A model generated the notes under the pieces. That model searched no databases. It saw only the letters and a list, made by a program, of their open reading frames with translations, and had not been told where the DNA came from. Of a stretch of 53,815 nucleotides of DNA, positions 45,424-53,657 are shown one piece after another. The DNA lies in contig JACFMZ010000001.1 in the NCBI GenBank assembly GCA_019455105.1, positions 1 to 53,815 of the forward strand, in the 5' to 3' direction. The position numbers were made by a program, and so were the translations under genes. Position 1 is the first letter of the stretch; the number at the start of each line of letters is the position of its first letter. The DNA is from Bacteroidota bacterium. GTDB lineage: Bacteria > Bacteroidota > Ignavibacteria > UBA10030 > UBA8401.

Positions 45424-45439
45424 ATCGTAATTATACGAT
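45424..45439. promoter_or_regulatory. ArsR operator 2, upstream of arsM
   Basis: ATCGTA-ATTA-TACGAT, the same half-sites and spacing as operator 1. It lies between the arsR stop (45405) and the arsM start (45457), so it may control an internal promoter or help loop DNA. Confidence 0.72.
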
Positions 45440-45456
45440 AGGACGAGGAGAACACA

Positions 45457-46257
45457 ATGTCTATAGAACAGGAAGTAAAAGAAATTGTTAAAGAAAAATA
45501 CGGCGCTATCGCTCAACAGATCTCTTCACAAAAAAAATCGTGTTGCTGCGGCACACGTGAGCCGCTCGATTTTTCAATAATGGCAGAAGATTACACAAAA
45601 CTTTCTGGGTATTCACCGGAGGCAGATTTGAAACTTGGATGCGGAATTCCGACTGAATACGCCAACATAAAATCGGGCGACACTGTTGTTGATCTCGGTT
45701 CCGGTGCCGGAAATGATGCATTCGTTGCGCGTTCAATTGTCGGCGATACCGGCAGAGTTATTGGAATTGATATGACCGAGCCAATGATTGAAAAAGCACG
45801 TAAAAACACAAATGCGCTCGGATTTACAAATGTTGAATTTCAACTCGGCGATATTGAAAACATTCCGGTTGAAGAAAATATTGCCGATGTTGTTATCAGC
45901 AATTGTGTAATGAATCTTGTGCCGAACAAACAACAAGCATTTTCTGAAACATTCCGCATCTTAAAACACGGCGGACATTTTTCAATTTCGGATATTGTTC
46001 TTGTCGGCGAACTTCCTACGGACTTCAAGAGGGAGGCTGCGTTGTACGCCGGTTGTGTTTCCGGTGCCGTGCAACAAGAAGAGTATTTGGCTGTAATTAA
46101 CAATTCCGGATTTAAAAATATTGTTGTACAAAAACAACGTGCTATTGAATTGCCGGAAGAAATTTTACAACAATACTTATCGAAAGATAAATTAGAAGAA
46201 TTCGTACGTCATAAAATTGGAATTTTTAGCATAACGGTGTACGCTGAAAAACCATAA
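45457..46257 (+). CDS. arsM: Arsenite S-adenosylmethionine methyltransferase
   Basis: The 266-residue enzyme has a cysteine cluster S-C29-C-C31-G, then C62 (L-G-C-G-I-P-T), C150 (S-N-C-V-M-N-L-V-P) and C200 (Y-A-G-C-V-S-G-A). The last three are spaced like the arsenite-binding cysteines of characterised ArsM proteins (50 residues between the final two). The SAM motif is V-D-L-G-S-G-A-G-N-D-A, with G-I-D-M-T-E after the next strand. It methylates arsenite stepwise to di- and trimethyl species that are volatile or exported. It sits between arsR and arsC, with an ArsR operator upstream and the Shine-Dalgarno GACGAGGAG. Confidence 0.95.
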   Translation: MSIEQEVKEIVKEKYGAIAQQISSQKKSCCCGTREPLDFSIMAEDYTKLSGYSPEADLKLGCGIPTEYANIKSGDTVVDLGSGAGNDAFVARSIVGDTGRVIGIDMTEPMIEKARKNTNALGFTNVEFQLGDIENIPVEENIADVVISNCVMNLVPNKQQAFSETFRILKHGGHFSISDIVLVGELPTDFKREAALYAGCVSGAVQQEEYLAVINNSGFKNIVVQKQRAIELPEEILQQYLSKDKLEEFVRHKIGIFSITVYAEKP

Positions 46258-46266
46258 CATTATTTT

Positions 46267-46322
46267 CTCACGCAAAGCTGTCAGGAAAATATCTGCCGGC
46301 AGATTTTGCGTCTTTGCGCGAG
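46267..46322. repeat. Intergenic near-perfect inverted repeat between arsM and arsC
   Basis: CTCACGCAAAG (46267-46277) and CTTTGCGCGAG (46312-46322) pair with one mismatch, and the interior contains a perfect palindrome ATCTGCCGGCAGAT (46291-46304). The 'CGCAAAG' with nearby 'GCGTC-TTTGCGCGAG' resembles CGCAAAGACGC-type extragenic repeats seen in many genomes. It may be an mRNA stem separating arsM and arsC expression or a repeat-element relic. Confidence 0.5.
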
Positions 46323-46342
46323 GTACATTTTAACCGAAATCT

Positions 46343-46762
46343 ATGTCGAAACGAGTATTGATTCTTTGTACGGGAAACTCCTGCCGCTCGCAAATGGCAG
46401 AAGGATTTTTAAAATCATTTGATTCATCGTTGGAAGTTTTTTCTGCGGGAACAAAAGCCGCCTCGAAAGTTTCTTCAAAAGCAATTCTTGTAATGAAAGA
46501 AATTGGAGTTGACATCAGCAGCCATTATCCGAAAACTGTAGAGCAATTTCTTTCCGAATCTTTTGATTACGTTATTACCGTCTGCGAAAATGCAAAAGAA
46601 ACATGTCCTGTATTTGTTGGTAACGTACGGCATCGCCGGCACATCGGTTTCGACGATCCGGCAAAGGCAACCGGGGCAGAGGAAGAAATTCTTAATGAAT
46701 TTCGTCGTGTGCGCGATGAAATCAACGTTGAATTCAAAAAGTTTTACGGGGAATTGCAATGA
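46343..46762 (+). CDS. arsC: Thioredoxin-coupled arsenate reductase
   Basis: The 139-residue LMW-phosphatase-fold enzyme has the P-loop C9-T-G-N-S-C-R15 (C-x5-R) and the extra redox pair C80 ... C87 ([10 protein letters not shown]). This places it in the Trx-coupled (S. aureus-type) class. It reduces arsenate to arsenite, the substrate of ArsM and of the Acr3 pump. Its stop overlaps the acr3 ATG by four bases (ATGA). Confidence 0.95.
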   Translation: MSKRVLILCTGNSCRSQMAEGFLKSFDSSLEVFSAGTKAASKVSSKAILVMKEIGVDISSHYPKTVEQFLSESFDYVITVCENAKETCPVFVGNVRHRRHIGFDDPAKATGAEEEILNEFRRVRDEINVEFKKFYGELQ

Positions 46763-47805
46763 AATTCCTTATAAAAAAAATTTCTTTTCTTGATCGTTAT
46801 TTAACATTGTGGATTTTTCTTGCAATGTTCATCGGCGTTCTTTCCGGTTATTTATTTCCACAAATTGTCGGGTTTTGGAATTCATTTCAAAGCGAAACAA
46901 CTAATATTCCCATTGCCATTGGTTTAATTGTTATGATGTATCCGCCGCTTGCAAAGGTAAAATATGAAGAACTCGGCGATATTTTTAAAAATAAGAAACT
47001 GTTATTACTTTCACTTTTTCAAAACTGGCTCATTGGACCAGTGTTAATGTTTGTTCTTGCAATAATTTTTCTGCAATCGTATCCTGAATACATGGCTGGT
47101 CTTATTATTATCGGATTAGCGCGGTGTATCGCAATGGTGATAGTGTGGAATCAACTTGCCGGCGGCGATACAGACTATGCCGCAGGGCTTGTGGCATTCA
47201 ACTCTGTATTTCAAGTGTTATTTTTTTCCGTGTACGCATATATCTTTCTCACTGTTCTTCCTTCGTGGTGTGGCTTCACAACTTTTTCCGTTGATATTAC
47301 AATTATGCAAATTGCCAAAAGCGTTTTTATTTATCTTGGAATCCCGTTTATTGCCGGAATAATTACACGCTTTACATTATTAAAACTGAAAAACAAAGAA
47401 TGGTATCAACAAGAATTTATTCCAAAAATTTCGCCGCTGACATTGATGGCTTTGCTTTTTACAATTGTTGTTATGTTTTCATTGAAAGGTGAATACATTG
47501 TAGCGTTGCCGATGGATGTTCTTCGAATTACGTTTCCATTAGTTATGTATTTTGTCGCTATGTTTTTCATTTCGTTTTATCTGAGCAAAAAATCCGGTGC
47601 TGATTATGCAAAATCTGCTACCCTTTCGTTTACCGCCGCAAGCAACAATTTTGAATTAGCAATTGCCGTAGCTATTGCTGTCTTCGGTATTAAATCCGGC
47701 GTTGCGTTTGCGGCAGTTATCGGCCCGCTTGTTGAAGTTCCGGTTTTAATTTCGCTGGTCAATGTTTCATTGTGGATCGAAAAGAAATATTTTTCAGCAG
47801 CATAA
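46759..47805 (+). CDS. acr3: Arsenite efflux permease, ACR3 family
   Basis: The 348-residue protein has about ten membrane helices and an N-terminal [14 protein letters not shown], which is the ACR3 start. The conserved G-L-A-R-C-I-A-M-V cysteine helix carries the catalytic Cys of the pump, and [12 protein letters not shown] appears near the C-terminus. It is the arsenite/H+ antiporter of the bile-acid:sodium symporter (BART) superfamily. Translationally coupled to arsC. It completes the detoxification path arsenate to arsenite to export, with methylation as a second branch. Confidence 0.95.
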   Translation: MKFLIKKISFLDRYLTLWIFLAMFIGVLSGYLFPQIVGFWNSFQSETTNIPIAIGLIVMMYPPLAKVKYEELGDIFKNKKLLLLSLFQNWLIGPVLMFVLAIIFLQSYPEYMAGLIIIGLARCIAMVIVWNQLAGGDTDYAAGLVAFNSVFQVLFFSVYAYIFLTVLPSWCGFTTFSVDITIMQIAKSVFIYLGIPFIAGIITRFTLLKLKNKEWYQQEFIPKISPLTLMALLFTIVVMFSLKGEYIVALPMDVLRITFPLVMYFVAMFFISFYLSKKSGADYAKSATLSFTAASNNFELAIAVAIAVFGIKSGVAFAAVIGPLVEVPVLISLVNVSLWIEKKYFSAA

Positions 47806-47852
47806 GCATTGATTATATTTCATAAATAATTGCTATATTGGAGCATTGTTTT

Positions 47853-48245
47853 ATGAAATCATTTTTAATTTATATCTTTTCATTTCATATTTTCTTCGGC
47901 GCTTCTTTTCTGCCGTTCGGGGATTTCACTTCATTGGCAAATCTTCCGGAATGGTATTCACACTGCAAGGCGGCCGAAGATGCCGATATGACACCTATTG
48001 ATTTTATCACCGACCATTTAATAAATATTGACGGTCTGTTTGATAAGCATGATAACGGCGACCACCAGAAACCGCATCAGCCGTTTCACTATACCAATAC
48101 TGCTCCGATTGTCACCGGCGTTCTTCCGTACAGCATCACACTTGCGAATCCACCCGCCAGCCGTATCATAACCGGCGGCAGCCAATTACTTTACGAATTT
48201 CGTTTTACCTCGTCAATTTTTCATCCTCCATTGGTTTCAGCATAA
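47853..48245 (+). CDS. Small exported His/Asp-rich protein, likely metal-related
   Basis: The protein is 130 residues from the ATG 47853, chosen because GGAG lies nine bases upstream; an upstream in-frame TTG at 47838 lacks support. A signal sequence (F-L-I-Y-I-F-S-F-H-I-F-F-G-A) is followed by M-T-P-I-D-F-I-T-D-H-L-I-N-I-D-G-L-F-D-K-H-D-N-G-D-H-Q-K-P-H-Q-P-F-H. That stretch recalls small exported proteins often found next to heavy-metal efflux genes in Bacteroidota (my recollection; not searched). The density of His and Asp suggests metal binding. It begins the downstream envelope cassette 47 bases after acr3. Confidence 0.62.
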   Translation: MKSFLIYIFSFHIFFGASFLPFGDFTSLANLPEWYSHCKAAEDADMTPIDFITDHLINIDGLFDKHDNGDHQKPHQPFHYTNTAPIVTGVLPYSITLANPPASRIITGGSQLLYEFRFTSSIFHPPLVSA

Positions 48246-48320
48246 CAATACATTACAGCTTCTAACGATATTTTTCTTAGAGGTATTTTTTCATTTATTT
48301 ATTAAAACCACGGAGTTATT

Positions 48321-48731
48321 ATGAAAACATCTTTGGCAGTAATTATCTTTGCCTTTTCACAACTATTATTCGCACAGAAAACCATACCGAACGCCGCATT
48401 AAAAGCATTTGCCGAAAAATTTCCCAATTCTTCTGAAGTAAAATGGGAAAAAGAAGGGAATGAATTTGAAGCATCGTTTACAATAAACAACGTAAAAATG
48501 TCCGCAAATTTTTCTTCCGAAGGAGCCTGGAGTGAAACAGAAACCACAATTTCTGCGACAGAACTTCCGGAAGCGGTCGGCAAGGCATTCAAAGAAAAAT
48601 TTCCGAAGCATGAGGTAACGGCGGCGGCAAAAATTGAAACGCCGAAAGGAATAACGTACGAAATTGAGTACAAGAGCGGTAAGAAAACAAAGGAAATTGT
48701 TTTTGATGCGAACGGAAAAACAGTAAAATAA
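48321..48731 (+). CDS. Exported PepSY-like (BLIP-like) protein
   Basis: This 136-residue protein has a signal peptide (V-I-I-F-A-F-S-Q-L-L-F-A-Q) and two PepSY-like repeats. Each has an A-x-x-x-F-x-x-K-F-P motif: A-L-K-A-F-A-E-K-F-P-N near residue 25, and A-V-G-K-A-F-K-E-K-F-P-K near 84. A strand pair ends in F-D-A-N-G-K-T. This matches the PF11396 PepSY-like group common in Bacteroidota envelopes. A role as a periplasmic inhibitor or binding protein is inferred only from the family. It is followed by a terminator. Confidence 0.82.
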   Translation: MKTSLAVIIFAFSQLLFAQKTIPNAALKAFAEKFPNSSEVKWEKEGNEFEASFTINNVKMSANFSSEGAWSETETTISATELPEAVGKAFKEKFPKHEVTAAAKIETPKGITYEIEYKSGKKTKEIVFDANGKTVK

Positions 48732-48744
48732 TTACGACACACAC

Positions 48745-48778
48745 AGCGGGGTTGAAGCTTCTTCAGCTCCGCTTTTTA
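48745..48778 (+). terminator. Terminator after the PepSY-like gene
   Basis: AGCGGGGTTGAAG / CTTCAGCTCCGCT form a 13-bp stem with two G-U pairs and a CTT loop, followed by TTTTTAT. On the plus strand this ends the PepSY-like transcript. Confidence 0.85.
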
Positions 48779-48855
48779 TAAAGAACAACCGGCAGCGTGC
48801 GGTTTTCGTTAACAATTCTTTGAAGGCATTGCGCTCTGCCAAAAAAATTTCAACT

Positions 48856-49578
48856 ATGAAAATAAAAATAATTTTATCATTGCTGCTGTGTGCCTCCGGA
48901 GTCTTGTTTTCCCAGGGAGGAGGCCCGCCGATGCTGACCACCGATCCCGGCACTCCCGGTAACAATCATTGGGAGATTAATACCTCGTTGAATTTTCATT
49001 TTGCCGTGCTGTCCGGCATCCAGCTGCCGGCAACGGAAATAGTGTACGGTATCGGCAGTCATTTTCAGCTTTCAACGCAATTACCAATGCCGAACCTTGA
49101 CCTGAATAAATCTCACTTTACAGCTTTATCACAGCCGCAGGCGGGAATGAAATACCGGATTTTGGATGAAGAGGAAAATTTTGTTTCTCTATCCGTTTAC
49201 CCGCAAATAATACTGCCGATAAAGCGCCGTCAGGACCTGCAGGTTTTTCTTCCGTTTGAGTTTGAAAAAACCATCGGCAGTTTTTGTATCGGCGAAGAGT
49301 TCGGATATTTTGTGCTGAACAATCCGAATGTTTTCTTTAACGGAACACTCATCGGATTTCGTTTTGAGAACAATATTGAACTGATGGGAGAATTTTATGT
49401 TACAGCGGTGCTGAATACCCCGCACTCGACTTCCGGTTTGTTGAATATTGGAATGAGAAAAGAGCTGAACAACAAACACGTTGTGATGATGGCGCAGGTC
49501 GGTACGGAACTGCTTACGCCGCTCAATGAAGACCGGCAGTCTCTCGTCGGTTTGCTCGGCATACAGATTTTATTATAA
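48856..49578 (+). CDS. Exported outer-membrane-barrel-like protein (Phenol_MetA_deg-like pattern)
   Basis: The protein is 240 residues from the ATG 48856; an upstream TTG at 48820 would add 12 residues before a clear signal peptide (I-I-L-S-L-L-L-C-A-S-G-V-L-F-S-Q). After cleavage the chain starts G-G-G-P-P-M-L-T-T-D-P-G-T-P-G-N-N-H-W-E-I-N, the start motif of the MetA-pathway/phenol-degradation-like outer membrane family. About ten alternating-polarity strands follow and it ends in V-G-L-L-G-I-Q-I-L-L. It is likely an outer-membrane beta barrel; any transported substrate is unknown. It lies between the PepSY-like gene and the four-repeat membrane gene. Confidence 0.68.
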   Translation: MKIKIILSLLLCASGVLFSQGGGPPMLTTDPGTPGNNHWEINTSLNFHFAVLSGIQLPATEIVYGIGSHFQLSTQLPMPNLDLNKSHFTALSQPQAGMKYRILDEEENFVSLSVYPQIILPIKRRQDLQVFLPFEFEKTIGSFCIGEEFGYFVLNNPNVFFNGTLIGFRFENNIELMGEFYVTAVLNTPHSTSGLLNIGMRKELNNKHVVMMAQVGTELLTPLNEDRQSLVGLLGIQILL

Positions 49579-49613
49579 GAATAACCGATAAATAATATAG
49601 GAGCAACAACACT

Positions 49614-50396
49614 ATGGAACCCGTTGATGCAAAAAATAAAGTCGCAAAAATTACATTAATCTTTTGGCTGATGAAAATTGTTGCCACCACGCTCGGCGAA
49701 ACACTTGGTGATTTTTTTTCTATGACCTTAAACTTAGGATATACCGTCGGGATAGGCATCACAATGGTGTTTTTTCTTATTGTGTTAATAACCCAGCTGA
49801 AAGTAAAAAGCTATATACCGGCAATTTACTGGCTTGTAATTGTTGGAACTACCACATTGGGAACGGAAATTTCCGATTTCATTGACCGGACGCTTCACGC
49901 CGGCTATGCTGCAGGAAGTCTGCTGCTGATTTCAATGCTGCTTTCCGTTCTTTTTCTTTGGTATAAGAGATTTAAAAATCTGGAAGTCTATCCGATTTTT
50001 GATCCATCAAAAGAATATTATTATTGGATTGCTATTCTTTTTTCCAACAGCTTGGGAACAGCCTTTGGAGATTTTCTCAGTGATAATCTGGGGCTCTCTT
50101 ATCTGCACGGCGCGTTTGTTACAAGCGGTGTTATTCTAATTGTCTTACTGCTGCATTATTTTACCAAAATAAATCATATTATTTTATTTTGGATTGCCTT
50201 TATTTTTACCAGACCGTTTGGAGCAACATTCGGCGACTTTTTGACAAAGCCGCTTGAAAAAGGAGGAATGAATTTAGGAACTCTGCCTTCCTCAATCGTT
50301 TCAATAACGCTTATGGCGCTGTTAATTATTATTGAAACGAGACAGCACAATAATAGCAAACCTGAACTACCGGAGAGTGAAAACAAACAACAATAA
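49614..50396 (+). CDS. COG4705-type integral membrane protein with four internal repeats
   Basis: The 260-residue protein has about eight hydrophobic helices. A motif T-L-G-E-x-x-G-D-F-x-x-x-x-L-x-x-G-Y occurs four times, at about residues 26-43, 81-98, 147-164 and 201-218 (degenerate: T-T-L-G-E-T-L-G-D-F, T-L-G-T-E-I-S-D-F, S-L-G-T-A-F-G-D-F, P-F-G-A-T-F-G-D-F). The pattern resembles the uncharacterised membrane-anchored COG4705 group. Repeated acidic residues within helices suggest a pseudo-symmetric transporter or channel. Its function is unknown; its place after arsenic and metal-type genes makes metal transport a hypothesis. Confidence 0.7.
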   Translation: MEPVDAKNKVAKITLIFWLMKIVATTLGETLGDFFSMTLNLGYTVGIGITMVFFLIVLITQLKVKSYIPAIYWLVIVGTTTLGTEISDFIDRTLHAGYAAGSLLLISMLLSVLFLWYKRFKNLEVYPIFDPSKEYYYWIAILFSNSLGTAFGDFLSDNLGLSYLHGAFVTSGVILIVLLLHYFTKINHIILFWIAFIFTRPFGATFGDFLTKPLEKGGMNLGTLPSSIVSITLMALLIIIETRQHNNSKPELPESENKQQ

Positions 50397-50430
50397 CGTG
50401 CTGCTCCATACAATTTCCGGAAAATTACTT

Positions 50431-50880
50431 ATGACACCCGAAGAACAAACGACATACGAAATCTTTATGCGCACCTGCATTGAACTTGCCCTTGTTGCAA
50501 AAAAACAGGGAGATACGCCCGCCGGCGCTGTGATTGTGCATCAAGGAAAAATTATTGCCGAAGGAATTGAAGCAAACCGTACAAAGAACGATATTACTTT
50601 TCACGCAGAAATTATCGCCGTGCGCAATGCCGTTCAGACGTTACATTCAACGGATTTATCGCAGACGGTGCTGGTAACAACGCACGAACCTTGCATTATG
50701 TGTTCTTACGTTATCCGCCATTACAAAATTTCAACGGTTGTGTTCGGTGTTTCAACGGGAGAAATCGGCGGATGCAGTTCATCGCATCCTTTGCTGACGG
50801 AAAAAACAATAACGCGGTGGAATCCGCCGCCGAAAATTATCAGCGGCATTCTGGAAGATGAATGCCGGGAATTACATTAA
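50431..50880 (+). CDS. Nucleoside/cytidine-type zinc deaminase
   Basis: The protein is 149 residues from ATG 50431; a TTG at 50332 would add 33 residues inside the preceding gene. The zinc site is complete: H58-A-E60 (F-H-A-E-I) and P87-C88-I-M-C91. This fits the CMP/dCMP-guanine-tRNA-adenosine deaminase fold, closest in feel to guanine deaminase/TadA-like proteins. The substrate cannot be fixed from sequence. It begins 34 bases after the previous stop and ends 11 bases before the amidase start. Confidence 0.83.
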   Translation: MTPEEQTTYEIFMRTCIELALVAKKQGDTPAGAVIVHQGKIIAEGIEANRTKNDITFHAEIIAVRNAVQTLHSTDLSQTVLVTTHEPCIMCSYVIRHYKISTVVFGVSTGEIGGCSSSHPLLTEKTITRWNPPPKIISGILEDECRELH

Positions 50881-50891
50881 CGAGGATACGC

Positions 50892-51491
50892 ATGAAATAT
50901 ATTATCTCTTTTCTTTTTATTGCGGCGGCTTTGTCCGGCTGTACATCATCAAAAGAATTTTCCTCCGCACGGTTTGAAGCGGCAATAATTTCCGTTCAAC
51001 AGTGGGGCGGCACGCCTGCCGATTCCCTGCTTGCCCGAAGGCAGACTGTTACGCACATTACGCTCCATCATCAAGGCGAACCGTTTCCACAAGGAAAGGA
51101 TCCGGTGCGTTATCTTCGCAATCTTCAAACATGGTCGCGCAAAACAAAAAACTGGATTGACATTCCCTACCATTACGTTATTGACCTTGACGGAAAGGTG
51201 TATGAGGGAAGAAATATTCTCTACGCCGGAGATACCAATACAGAATACGATCCGGCAGGACATGCATTGATTGAAGTGGTGGGAAATTTTGAAGAAGTAG
51301 AACCCAATCAGCAGCAATTAGATGCTCTGGTAAAAACAATGGCATGGCTGGCAAAAAAATATTCCGTTCCTGTGGATTCAATCCGCTCGCACCGAGATTA
51401 TTCAGCCAACACCGTCTGCCCGGGAAAAAATCTCTACCGTTATCTTGAGAACGGATGGATACGAAGTGAAGTAACTGCGCTTCTTAGATAA
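50892..51491 (+). CDS. Lipoprotein N-acetylmuramoyl-L-alanine amidase (amidase_2 / PGRP type)
   Basis: The protein is 199 residues from ATG 50892, chosen for GAGG nine bases upstream and for a clean lipobox (A-L-S-G-C17). The zinc-amidase motifs are T-H-I-T-L-H-H-Q-G (first His), P-Y-H-Y-V-I-D-L-D-G-x-V-Y-E-G-R, and S-H-R-D-Y-S-A-N-T-V-C-P-G (second His and Cys). It cuts the muramoyl-L-alanine bond of peptidoglycan in the periplasm. A few bases separate it from the deaminase, but the two functions are unrelated. The following 163 bases contain no gene. Confidence 0.9.
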   Translation: MKYIISFLFIAAALSGCTSSKEFSSARFEAAIISVQQWGGTPADSLLARRQTVTHITLHHQGEPFPQGKDPVRYLRNLQTWSRKTKNWIDIPYHYVIDLDGKVYEGRNILYAGDTNTEYDPAGHALIEVVGNFEEVEPNQQQLDALVKTMAWLAKKYSVPVDSIRSHRDYSANTVCPGKNLYRYLENGWIRSEVTALLR

Positions 51492-51657
51492 ATAGAACTG
51501 CCGGGAAAAATTTTGTCCCTCGTCATTGTCTTTTTGCTGTTGTATGGATACATTCAACGTAAGAAATTACAACACTAGAAATAATCAATATTAACCATTC
51601 AAAAACTTACCGGAACAGACTTTAGAGATAAAAACCGGTAGAAAGGAAACGATTTTG

Positions 51658-53487
51658 ATGAAAACTTTTTCTCTTTTTTGTTTTTTGTTTCTCCTTATTG
51701 TTGCCACCTCCGGCACGCTCCATTCCCAATGGATACAAACCAATGGTCCTTACGGCGGCAACGTTAATTGCTTTGCTGTCTCGGGCACGAATCTTTTTGC
51801 CGGAACTAACAGCGGCGGAGTTTTTCTTTCAACCAACAACGGCACAAGCTGGACTGCGGTCAATACCGGCTTAACGAACTTATATATTCGGTCTCTTGCC
51901 GTTTCGGGGACGAATCTCTTTGCAGGGACTGATGGCGGCCTCTTTCTTTCAACCGACAACGGCATAAGCTGGACTGCGGTCAATAACGGTTTGACGAGCT
52001 CTTATATCATGTCTCTTGCCTTCTCCGGCACGAATCTCTTTGTCGGGACTAACGGCGGCGGTGTCTTTCTTTCAACCGACAACGGCGCAAGCTGGACAGC
52101 GATCAATACCAACTTGAAGAACTCTGCTGTCAGATCTCTTGCCGTTTCGGGCACAAATCTCTTTGCAGGGACTTCCGGCGGCGGCGTCTTTCTTTCAACC
52201 AACAACGGCACAAGCTGGACAGCGGTTAGTAACGGCGTGACAAACTCTGATATCCGGTCTCTTGCCGCTTTAAGCACAAATCTCTTTGCGGGAACTTCCG
52301 GCGGCGGCGTCTTTCTTTCAACCAACTACGGCACAAGCTGGACAGCAGCCTGTACCGGATTGATGTACTCTAATGTCTATTCTCTTGCCGTCTCGGGAAC
52401 GAATCTTTTTGCGGGGACTTCCGGCGGTGGCGTCTATCTTTCAACCGACAACGGCGCAAGCTGGACAGCGGTCAATACCGGCTTGACGAACTCTTATGCC
52501 TTGTCTCTTGCCGCCTCGGACACAAATCTCTTTGCTGGAACATTGGGGGGCGGTGTTTTTCTTTCAACCAATAACGGTGCAAGCTGGAAAACAGCAAATT
52601 CCGGCGTGACAAACCTTTATGTCCGGTCTTTTGCTGTCTCGGGTACAAATCTCTTTGCGGGGACTGATGGCGGTGTCTTTCTTTCAACCAATAACGGCGC
52701 AAACTGGACAAAGGTCAATACCGGTTTGACGTACCCTTATGTCACTTCTTTTGCCGTTTCCGGCACAAATCTCTTCGCCGGAACTTCCGGCGGCGGCGTC
52801 TATCTTTCAACCAATAACGGCGCAAGCTGGACAACTGCCAAGACCGGCTTGACGAACTTAACTGTCTTGTCTCTTGCCGTTTCGGATACAAATCTCTTTG
52901 CCGGAACTTATGGCGGCGTCTTTCTTTCAACCAATAACGGCACAAGCTGGACAGCTGCCGATACCGGCTTGACGAACTTAGATGTCAATTCTCTTGCCGT
53001 CTCGGGGACGGATCTTTTTGCCGGGACTGATCACAGCGGTGTTTTTCTTTCAACCAACAACGGCGCAAGCTGGACAGCTGCCAATACCGGCTCGACGAAC
53101 TCTTTTGTCTCGTCTCTTGTCGTCTCCGGTACAAATCTCTTTGCCGGAACTACTGACGGCGTATGGAAACGCCCCTTATCGGAATTTGTTACCTCTGTAA
53201 CAACTCTTTCGCACAAACTGCCGGAGCGATTTGATCTTCAACAAAACTATCCCAACCCATTTAACCCGGCAACAACCATTGGGTTCTCTCTTCCGCAGCA
53301 GTCATTTGTTACGTTAACAATTTATGATGCGTTAGGAAGAGAAGTTTCTTCCCTTGTTTCGGAAGAGTTACCGGCAGGATCATACTCAAAAACGTGGAAT
53401 GCTTCGGGAGTATCGAGCGGAATGTATTTTTACCGGTTGAAGGCAGAAAACTTTATTGAAACAAGAAAACTTCTTTTGATAAAGTAG
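51658..53487 (+). CDS. Secreted Asp-box propeller protein with 12 repeats and T9SS-type sorting domain
   Basis: The protein is about 609 residues with a signal peptide (L-F-C-F-L-F-L-L-I-V-A-T-S-G-T-L-H-S-Q); AAAGGAAA lies ahead of the ATG at 51658. Twelve copies of a 40/41-residue unit follow (S-L-A-V-S-G-T-N-L-F-A-G-T ... G-G-V-F-L-S-T-N-N-G-x-S-W-T-A). Copies 1-11 carry an Asp-box S-T-(D/N)-N-G-x-(S/N)-W; copy 12 breaks off into V-W-K-R-P. The C-terminal 85 residues are the sorting domain: N-Y-P-N-P-F-N-P-A-T-T-I, I-Y-D-A-L-G-R, G-M-Y-F-Y-R-L, R-K-L-L-L-I-K. Expected fate is outer-membrane display via T9SS. No catalytic residues are evident, so a binding or structural role is likely. Confidence 0.92.
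   Translation: MKTFSLFCFLFLLIVATSGTLHSQWIQTNGPYGGNVNCFAVSGTNLFAGTNSGGVFLSTNNGTSWTAVNTGLTNLYIRSLAVSGTNLFAGTDGGLFLSTDNGISWTAVNNGLTSSYIMSLAFSGTNLFVGTNGGGVFLSTDNGASWTAINTNLKNSAVRSLAVSGTNLFAGTSGGGVFLSTNNGTSWTAVSNGVTNSDIRSLAALSTNLFAGTSGGGVFLSTNYGTSWTAACTGLMYSNVYSLAVSGTNLFAGTSGGGVYLSTDNGASWTAVNTGLTNSYALSLAASDTNLFAGTLGGGVFLSTNNGASWKTANSGVTNLYVRSFAVSGTNLFAGTDGGVFLSTNNGANWTKVNTGLTYPYVTSFAVSGTNLFAGTSGGGVYLSTNNGASWTTAKTGLTNLTVLSLAVSDTNLFAGTYGGVFLSTNNGTSWTAADTGLTNLDVNSLAVSGTDLFAGTDHSGVFLSTNNGASWTAANTGSTNSFVSSLVVSGTNLFAGTTDGVWKRPLSEFVTSVTTLSHKLPERFDLQQNYPNPFNPATTIGFSLPQQSFVTLTIYDALGREVSSLVSEELPAGSYSKTWNASGVSSGMYFYRLKAENFIETRKLLLIK
51772..53168 (+). repeat. Tandem coding repeat of 120/123 bp, 12 copies
   Basis: Unit starts, judged from the CTTGCC/TTTGCx motif, are at about 51772, 51895, 52015, 52138, 52261, 52384, 52507, 52630, 52750, 52873, 52993 and 53116. 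The spacing is 120 or 123 bases, the three-base difference being GG versus GGG before V-F-L-S. Units share long identical stretches, which suggests recent slippage or unequal crossing-over. Confidence 0.95.
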
Positions 53488-53500
53488 AAAATCGAATTAC

Positions 53501-53565
53501 AGAAATCTTCTTCTCTTCATAACATTAACGTTTCTTGAAAATGAAGAGAAGAAGATTTCTTTTTG
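53501..53565 (+). terminator. Strong terminator after the propeller gene
   Basis: AGAAATCTTCTTCTCTTCAT (53501-53520) pairs perfectly with the 20 bases at 53541-53560 and is followed by TTTTG. The loop is 20 bases. Confidence 0.93.
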
Positions 53566-53657
53566 TAAGAAAAATTTTTCTTCCCGTTCTTTTCTTCATT
53601 TTACAATCTTTCGTAACAACTTTTTCCCGTTTTCGGTGAATTTCAAGCATTTTTTTA

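Noticed and set aside
48745-48778. Reading the PepSY-like and barrel-like genes as a single operon
   Set aside because: A strong terminator lies between them; co-transcription is not supported from sequence alone.
51772-53168. CRISPR-like tandem repeat
   Set aside because: The units are 120/123 bp in frame, encode a known Asp-box repeat and have no unique spacers, so it is a coding repeat.
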